Translations under genes and position numbers: made by a program
Shown: piece by piece, positions 40,024-44,179 of the stretch
Layout: every line of letters starts with the position of its first letter
Position numbering within the stretch: the stretch's first letter is position 1
Notes under the pieces: generated by a model
The model's input: the letters and a program-made list of their open reading frames with translations, nothing else
Database searches by the model: none
Told to the model about the DNA's origin: nothing
NCBI GenBank assembly: GCA_047975325.1
Contig: JBKEDF010000012.1
Span: 1-44,179, forward strand
Reading direction: 5' to 3'
Length of the DNA stretch: 44,179 nucleotides
Source of the DNA: JBKEDF01 sp047975325
GTDB lineage: Bacteria; Pseudomonadota; Alphaproteobacteria; Rhodobacterales; Rhodobacteraceae

Positions 40024-42231
40024 ATGACTTACACGCTTGCCGATGCCACGCCGCGCTGGCGGAACAAGGCGATTGCAGGCGCTGATGCGGCGTCCTTCGA
40101 AATTCTGTCTGACAGGCTCGCCCGCGATGCGGCCTGCGTCTATATGCTGGGCAAACCGGCCAAGGTGGACGCTGCCTCTTTCAAACTGCTCTCCCCCAGC
40201 TATGCGAAGGACAAGGCAGGTGTCTTTCACGTCATGGAAAGCAAGCTCAAGCCGGTAAAGCCCGCCGATGCTGCGAGTTTCCGGCCAATCGGTGAACAGT
40301 TCGGACGCGACGCGACGCAGGTCTTTTTTCGCGACAAGCGCGTGAAGCTTTCAAAACATGGCGATATCGACCGGTTCACAGCGTTCGGCCACGTCTACGC
40401 CCATGACGGCGCAGTGCTTTTCTTCACGACCAAACAGGTGAAACCGCCGGCAGAGACCACGATTGACTGGGCGCGTGCCGGGCTAAAATGGGCCTATGAG
40501 GATGGCCATGACATCAATCTGCCGCCGCTGATCTTCTTCGATGGTACGGATGTCTGGTGCTTTCGGCCCTATTTGGACAGATGGGCACGCCTCGACGGTG
40601 CCGCATTCGAAAGCTGTGGCCCCGTGCCTAGTCCCTCCAAATGGAAAATGCCCTATATCCGCGATGGGCGCCATGTCTGGTTTATGACCGGCGAACGGGT
40701 TGAGGGTGCCCATCCCGATCAGGCCCGGCCATTTGGCAGCGTAATGCTGCATCAGGGCGATCGGCTTTGGGTTGGTGCACGCGCGCTTGATTTCCGCTCC
40801 GATCAAGCCGCCTGGATCATGCCCTTCAGCAGCAATCATCCGAACTATTTCAATGGCGATCTGCTGCATCTTGGTGACCGGATCAAACTGTTTGACCCCG
40901 AGAAGGGCGCGCTTGAGATCGCCACCGCAAAACCGGAGCCGCGCACGTTGTCCCAGGTGGCAGCGGCAGCGCTTGCACCGATTTTTCGCCGGCATTTCAC
41001 CATTTTGGAAAATTTCCTTCCCATCATAGACGCACCCGGTGAGATTGCGCGCCGGATGAATCCCGACGAATATCAATATCGCAACGACCCAAAGATCGCG
41101 TTTGTCGATCCGCCGGAATACGCGGTTACCGTCAGCCCGGATGGTGAGGTGCAACTCCGGCTTTCCTGCGGGACGGTGCTGACCCAGCCCGCCTCTTGCT
41201 GGTACACACTAAGCTGCCATCTATGGTGCCATGCACGGGGGCTGGAGCCGGAATTGATCCCGTTCCCTTCCTCCGGGACCATGCTCCCGAAGGGAACCGA
41301 GATGCAGCACATGCTGCTGCGTGAGGATCGGATCGGCATGTGGCACCTCGCGGCAGCCCTGTATCGCAATGGCGCAAAGACCGAGGCGCGTATCCTTGGG
41401 CATGATCTTTTCTTTCGTGAGGCGCGTTTTAACCCAAGCCAGAAAAAGGACACCCTGATCGGTGAAATCGCAAACCTGCCGCAGGCGCTTATCAGTGAGT
41501 TTCAGTATGATCCGCCGCATCACCACTTTACCTCGACCACCAATCTTGCCGTTGCCCGGTTGATTGTTGAACAAGGCTGGCTGGGCGCGGATAATTTCAG
41601 GGATCGGCTTGATGTGCTCAATGTCCTGCATGGCGTGACGATTGAAACGAACAAGACGACATATTTCCTCCGTGAGATCGTCCCGCAAGTGATGGCCTGT
41701 TACGATGGCGAAGCGCTGGCTGCGGTACGGGAACGGATGGCCTTCGTGCTGGAGGCGGCCTGTATCGCCGGACATGTCGAAATCGAGGCCGGGCATCTGA
41801 CCGGGTGCGAAACCCTGCTTGAGATCGTCGAGTTCTGCCTTTCCCGCCGCATCCAGACCCGGGTCAACCTCGCGCGGAGGGCCGAGTTGCTCTGGGCGCT
41901 TGACCGGCGCGCGGAAGGCGATGCCGCAGCAGGGGCGCTGCTTGAAACCCATAGCGACCGGACATCATGGCCGGGCGTTTACGCACATCGCCACAGCTAT
42001 CGCACGACCCGCCTCTGGCTGCTTGGCGCGAAGACCCGAATCTGCTGGCGGGGAACCGGGATGCCGTCAAAACCTGACAGCACGGCCATCCACAAGACCC
42101 GCCTTGATGAGATGCGGGCCGAAATGAGCGCGCTGCTCGCGGATTATGGCACTGATGCCACCGCATGGGATGAAGTGAAGGATATCACCGAAAATCTGGA
42201 CCGTTACGCACGCGCAATTGCCGAATCGTGA
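40024..42231 (+). CDS. Large DKNYY-repeat protein
   Basis: A 735-residue protein of unknown role. The N-terminal 145 residues are four imperfect repeats of about 31 residues with DKNYY-domain character: ADAASFEILSDRLARDAACVY, VDAASFKLLSPSYAKDKAGVF, ADAASFRPIGEQFGRDATQVF and DIDRFTAFGHVYAHDGAVLF. More diverged copies appear around 180-270 (PYIRDGRHVWFMTGERVEG; VMLHQGDRLWVGARAL). The rest (about 300-735) is not recognised: it has a YTLSCHLWCHARGLEPELIPFPSSG segment and a helical C-terminus. There is no signal peptide or membrane span, so it is probably cytoplasmic. The start ATG is the first in frame; its ribosome site (CAGAGGTTGG) is fair. Confidence 0.85.
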   Translation: MTYTLADATPRWRNKAIAGADAASFEILSDRLARDAACVYMLGKPAKVDAASFKLLSPSYAKDKAGVFHVMESKLKPVKPADAASFRPIGEQFGRDATQVFFRDKRVKLSKHGDIDRFTAFGHVYAHDGAVLFFTTKQVKPPAETTIDWARAGLKWAYEDGHDINLPPLIFFDGTDVWCFRPYLDRWARLDGAAFESCGPVPSPSKWKMPYIRDGRHVWFMTGERVEGAHPDQARPFGSVMLHQGDRLWVGARALDFRSDQAAWIMPFSSNHPNYFNGDLLHLGDRIKLFDPEKGALEIATAKPEPRTLSQVAAAALAPIFRRHFTILENFLPIIDAPGEIARRMNPDEYQYRNDPKIAFVDPPEYAVTVSPDGEVQLRLSCGTVLTQPASCWYTLSCHLWCHARGLEPELIPFPSSGTMLPKGTEMQHMLLREDRIGMWHLAAALYRNGAKTEARILGHDLFFREARFNPSQKKDTLIGEIANLPQALISEFQYDPPHHHFTSTTNLAVARLIVEQGWLGADNFRDRLDVLNVLHGVTIETNKTTYFLREIVPQVMACYDGEALAAVRERMAFVLEAACIAGHVEIEAGHLTGCETLLEIVEFCLSRRIQTRVNLARRAELLWALDRRAEGDAAAGALLETHSDRTSWPGVYAHRHSYRTTRLWLLGAKTRICWRGTGMPSKPDSTAIHKTRLDEMRAEMSALLADYGTDATAWDEVKDITENLDRYARAIAES

Positions 42232-42328
42232 GGGGCGCAAATTTCCTGACCAGCCCATTAGCTGCTTCGCTGTCGTCGGGGGAATCGGAACCGATCATAG
42301 GAACGATCAGCCACAACCAATATTCCGG

Positions 42329-43222
42329 TCATGTTTCCGCCCTGCCGGCAGGTTCAAGGAGCAAAGCCTTCGCCTTTGCCGATTTGGGATTGCGCATGGC
42401 GCTTTTGTGCCAGAGCAGATGATAGGTGATGGTCGGATTGCCATGGGGGGCGGGGATTTCTGCCAGACTGCCCGAGGCAAGCGCCGCGCGGACAAGGTAA
42501 TGTGGCAGGATGCTCCAGCCGAGCCCCTTTTCGGCGAAATTGCGTAATGCCCGCAGGTCGGGAATTGTCACTGCATCATGCATATCATCAGATGTCATGC
42601 GGTTATGTTCAAGCCATCTGCGGATAAGGTAATGATCCCGGTCATAGGCCAGATGCGGCACCACCGTCAGCGCCGCCCCCAAAGGCCCATGGTTCCTGAT
42701 CCGACCGGCCAGATCCGGCGTGGCCACAAGCAGCACTTCATCCTGACCATAGACCGCATTATCGATTCGCGGATCGTCAGGGGCAATCACGGCAAAGGCA
42801 AAATCCGCCCGCCCCTCGGCCAGCATATCGATCATCTCTGCTCCGTTTGCCGGGTACAATTGCAACGCGATGCCACCATCGGCAAGGGCACGCAGGCGGT
42901 CAACCAACAGATCGGACAGGATATCAAAAGGCCCGCACAGGTGAATCGTGCCGGTCAGCCGAACCGACCTTGCCCGCAGTTCAGCCAGTGCATTTTCCGC
43001 CGTCTCCATCGCGGATGAAACCCGCTGTGCCAATTCATCTGCGATAATCGTCGGCTTCACACCACGCGAATGGCGGGTGAAAAGTTTGCGTTCCAATTGC
43101 GCCTCAAGGCTGGCAATATGGCCTGAAACTGCAGGCTGGGTCAGGCCAAGTTCAATCGCAGCCTTGCTGACGGACCCCTGACGGTAAACTTCGACAAAGC
43201 TTCTGAGTTGTGTCACCGACAT
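42329..43222 (-). CDS. LysR-family regulator
   Basis: A 297-residue LysR regulator. The winged helix is VTQLRSFVEVYRQGSVSKAAIELGLTQPAVSGHIASLEAQLERKLFTRHSRGVKPT; the effector domain has LTGTIHLCGPFDILSDLLVDRL, MLAEGRADFAFAVIAPDD and KGLGWSILPHYLVRAAL. It diverges from a short-chain dehydrogenase gene that is now broken, its probable original target, across a gap with a clear inverted repeat. It converges on the DKNYY gene with 97 bp between them. Confidence 0.9.
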   Translation of the reverse strand: MSVTQLRSFVEVYRQGSVSKAAIELGLTQPAVSGHIASLEAQLERKLFTRHSRGVKPTIIADELAQRVSSAMETAENALAELRARSVRLTGTIHLCGPFDILSDLLVDRLRALADGGIALQLYPANGAEMIDMLAEGRADFAFAVIAPDDPRIDNAVYGQDEVLLVATPDLAGRIRNHGPLGAALTVVPHLAYDRDHYLIRRWLEHNRMTSDDMHDAVTIPDLRALRNFAEKGLGWSILPHYLVRAALASGSLAEIPAPHGNPTITYHLLWHKSAMRNPKSAKAKALLLEPAGRAET

Positions 43223-43241
43223 CCATAAAGATATAAAATTT

Positions 43242-43268
43242 ATTATATCATATGTCGATATGAATAAT
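43242..43268. promoter_or_regulatory. AT-rich inverted repeat (candidate LysR operator)
   Basis: ATTAT-A-TCATAT, spacer GTCG, ATATGA-ATAAT: an inverted repeat with a single bulged base, 19 bp upstream of the LysR start and 96 bp upstream of the broken SDR gene. It is well placed for autorepression and divergent activation. Confidence 0.5.
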
Positions 43269-43363
43269 TTGTTTTACGGCATGAAAGCGACCATCTTGTG
43301 CCTGTACCCGGCGCCTTCCGGAATACCCATCGGACAGCGCCGCTAACGAAAGGAGTTGGTCCC

Positions 43364-43800
43364 ATGGAACATGACAAGGTAGCAATCGTAACAGGTGGCG
43401 GAACCGGCATCGGCAAGGCAATTTCCTTGTGGTTGGCTGCCAATGGATATGCTGTTGCCGTCAACGGCCAACAAAAGGCAAATCTTGACGAAACCGTCAC
43501 ACAAATTGGTGTTGACCGGGCTATCGCGATACCTGCAGATATTTCGCGCCGCAGCGAAGGCCGAACGGCTGATCCGCAAGACCATGGGCAATATCGTCAA
43601 TATATCCTCGGTTTCGGGAATGGGCGGGGACTGGGCCATGTATGGCTATAATGCCTCGAAAGGTGCGGTGAGCCTGCTGACCAAGGGCATGGCGCTTGAT
43701 CTCGGGCGCGAAGGCATCCGCGTCAACGCGGTCGTCCCCGCCACCGCGAACACCCGCCTTGCAGGAATGAACAGGACACCAACCTCTTTGATCAGGAGGA
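43364..43800 (+). pseudogene. Short-chain dehydrogenase/reductase, deleted and frameshifted
   Basis: A strong ribosome site (AAAGGAG) and ATG open MEHDKVAIVTGGGTGIGKAISLWLAANGYAVAV, the SDR cofactor loop TGGGTGIG, and reach IPADIS. Then homology jumps to AERLIRKTMGNIVNISSVSG, in another frame, followed by the catalytic YNASKGAVSLLTKGMALDLGREGIRVNAVVPA. Around fifty residues normally between these parts, including the NAG motif, are missing, and the frame is shifted. After AGM the frame changes again or ends early. The catalytic Tyr and Lys survive but the chain cannot be made whole, so I call a pseudogene. A sequencing error cannot explain the large deletion. Confidence 0.85.
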
Positions 43801-43829
43801 GACCACATTGTTATCGGCGGGATCGGAGC

Positions 43830-43928
43830 CTATTCCCGTTCATGGACCCCGCGTTCCCGCAGGTTGTCAATCCCGCGCGCCCATGTGTAACCCAGCATCG
43901 GGGCCGTGATCAGAAGCGCCGCCTTCAT
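43830..43928 (-). CDS. Possible 32-residue small protein
   Basis: A short minus-strand frame, ATG 43928 to TAG 43830, with a good AGGGGA ribosome site 7 bp upstream. The product starts KAALLITAPMLGYTW, hydrophobic, and ends with charged RGIDNLRERGVHERE. It could be a small membrane-anchored peptide, but no family is recognised and chance cannot be excluded. Confidence 0.25.
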   Translation of the reverse strand: MKAALLITAPMLGYTWARGIDNLRERGVHERE

Positions 43929-44022
43929 CAGCCGTCCCCTGCGTTTGGAAAACTGTAGCCGGGCTGTGCCCATCAGATATCGCCAGATGAGGATGCCGCG
44001 CCAAACGCCGCAAGGGAAGGGC

Positions 44023-44051
44023 TTGCAAGGCCGGGGTCACAATCCTATCTT
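44023..44051 (+). promoter_or_regulatory. Candidate sigma-70-type promoter
   Basis: TTGCAA (44023-44028) and TATCTT (44046-44051) are exactly 17 bp apart, each with 4 of 6 consensus bases. It would start transcription about 44058, just before a highly foldable segment. Confidence 0.45.
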
Positions 44052-44057
44052 GCGCTT

Positions 44058-44179
44058 TGGCGGGTTCTGCTCTTCGCGTGATCGACCCTTTTTCCAGTGG
44101 CCGATAAGCTTTTCCGAGGGAGCTGGCTCTGGCAGGGTCCTGGCCCTGTTACCTGGCGCCCACCTGATTTTTCAGGCTC
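44058..44179 (+). ncRNA. Candidate structured RNA, 5' part (possibly 6S-like), cut by window end
   Basis: No reading frame, but dense pairing. GACCCT (44084-44089) pairs with AGGGTC (44134-44139), and inside it CCAG with CTGG, GCC with GGC, and AGCT with AGCT, an imperfect long hairpin of 56 nt with internal bulges. A smaller CCTGA/TCAGG hairpin closes near 44163-44176. A promoter-like pair sits just upstream. An interrupted rod with internal bubbles is the form of 6S RNA, and parts such as TTCCGAGGGAGCTGG feel like alphaproteobacterial 6S, but I cannot confirm this. The 3' half lies outside the window. Confidence 0.4.

Noticed and set aside
43801..43958. Continuation of the SDR frame to 43958
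   Set aside because: After residue AGM the translation becomes Arg/Pro-rich and unlike any SDR C-terminus, so it is out-of-frame sequence.

Overview
The window (about 60% GC by eye) looks like chromosomal DNA of an alphaproteobacterium of the order Rhodobacterales (Paracoccus/Rhodobacter-like). The evidence is the gene set: a ubiK-lgt-MidA-pgeF block, an FYDLN-acid-domain protein, a GT14/DUF5928 glycosyltransferase facing a sulfotransferase, and TRAP and CUT1 transporters with PcaQ- and GcvA-like LysR regulators. I see no tRNA or rRNA gene, no intact insertion sequence, no phage module and no CRISPR array.

Layout. 1-8.6 kb: the 5' part of ilvD (cut by the window start) diverges from serS. 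Then come an aldo/keto reductase and a divergent SHMT-like enzyme with its own LysR regulator, a GntR-deoD pair, a YgjP-type metalloprotease, an FYDLN protein and a HIT protein. 8.6-18.1 kb: a glycosyltransferase and a sulfotransferase (surface polysaccharide), an orphan ParA ATPase, ubiK, and lgt-midA-pgeF as a tight operon. These are followed by a small duplicated-motif protein, an RTX protein carrying a C-terminal Hint domain, and an alpha/beta hydrolase.

18.2-31.8 kb: the most interesting region, a catabolic island. A FadR-type GntR gene starts an almost gapless operon encoding a CUT1 ABC importer (binding protein, two permeases, ATPase), a 2-hydroxyacid dehydrogenase and three different Gfo/Idh/MocA oxidoreductases. 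A fourth Gfo/Idh/MocA gene with a HutC/UTRA-type GntR regulator converges on it. Divergent from that pair are an LLM-class flavin monooxygenase and a P1-family (DmpA-like) peptidase. There is no kinase, glycosidase or aldolase, so the chemistry appears to be purely oxidoreductive and the substrate is unknown. Candidate operators lie in both regulator upstream regions.

31.8-37.1 kb: a complete TRAP transporter downstream of pobA (4-hydroxybenzoate 3-monooxygenase) on the minus strand, divergent from a PcaQ-like LysR gene. This looks like an uptake-and-hydroxylation unit for an aromatic acid. 37.1-44.2 kb: a metallophosphatase, a 57-residue membrane protein, a GT4 glycosyltransferase, a foldable non-coding stretch and a large DKNYY-repeat protein. 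A LysR gene then faces a decayed SDR gene. The window ends in a promoter-led, highly foldable sequence that may be the 5' part of a 6S-like RNA.
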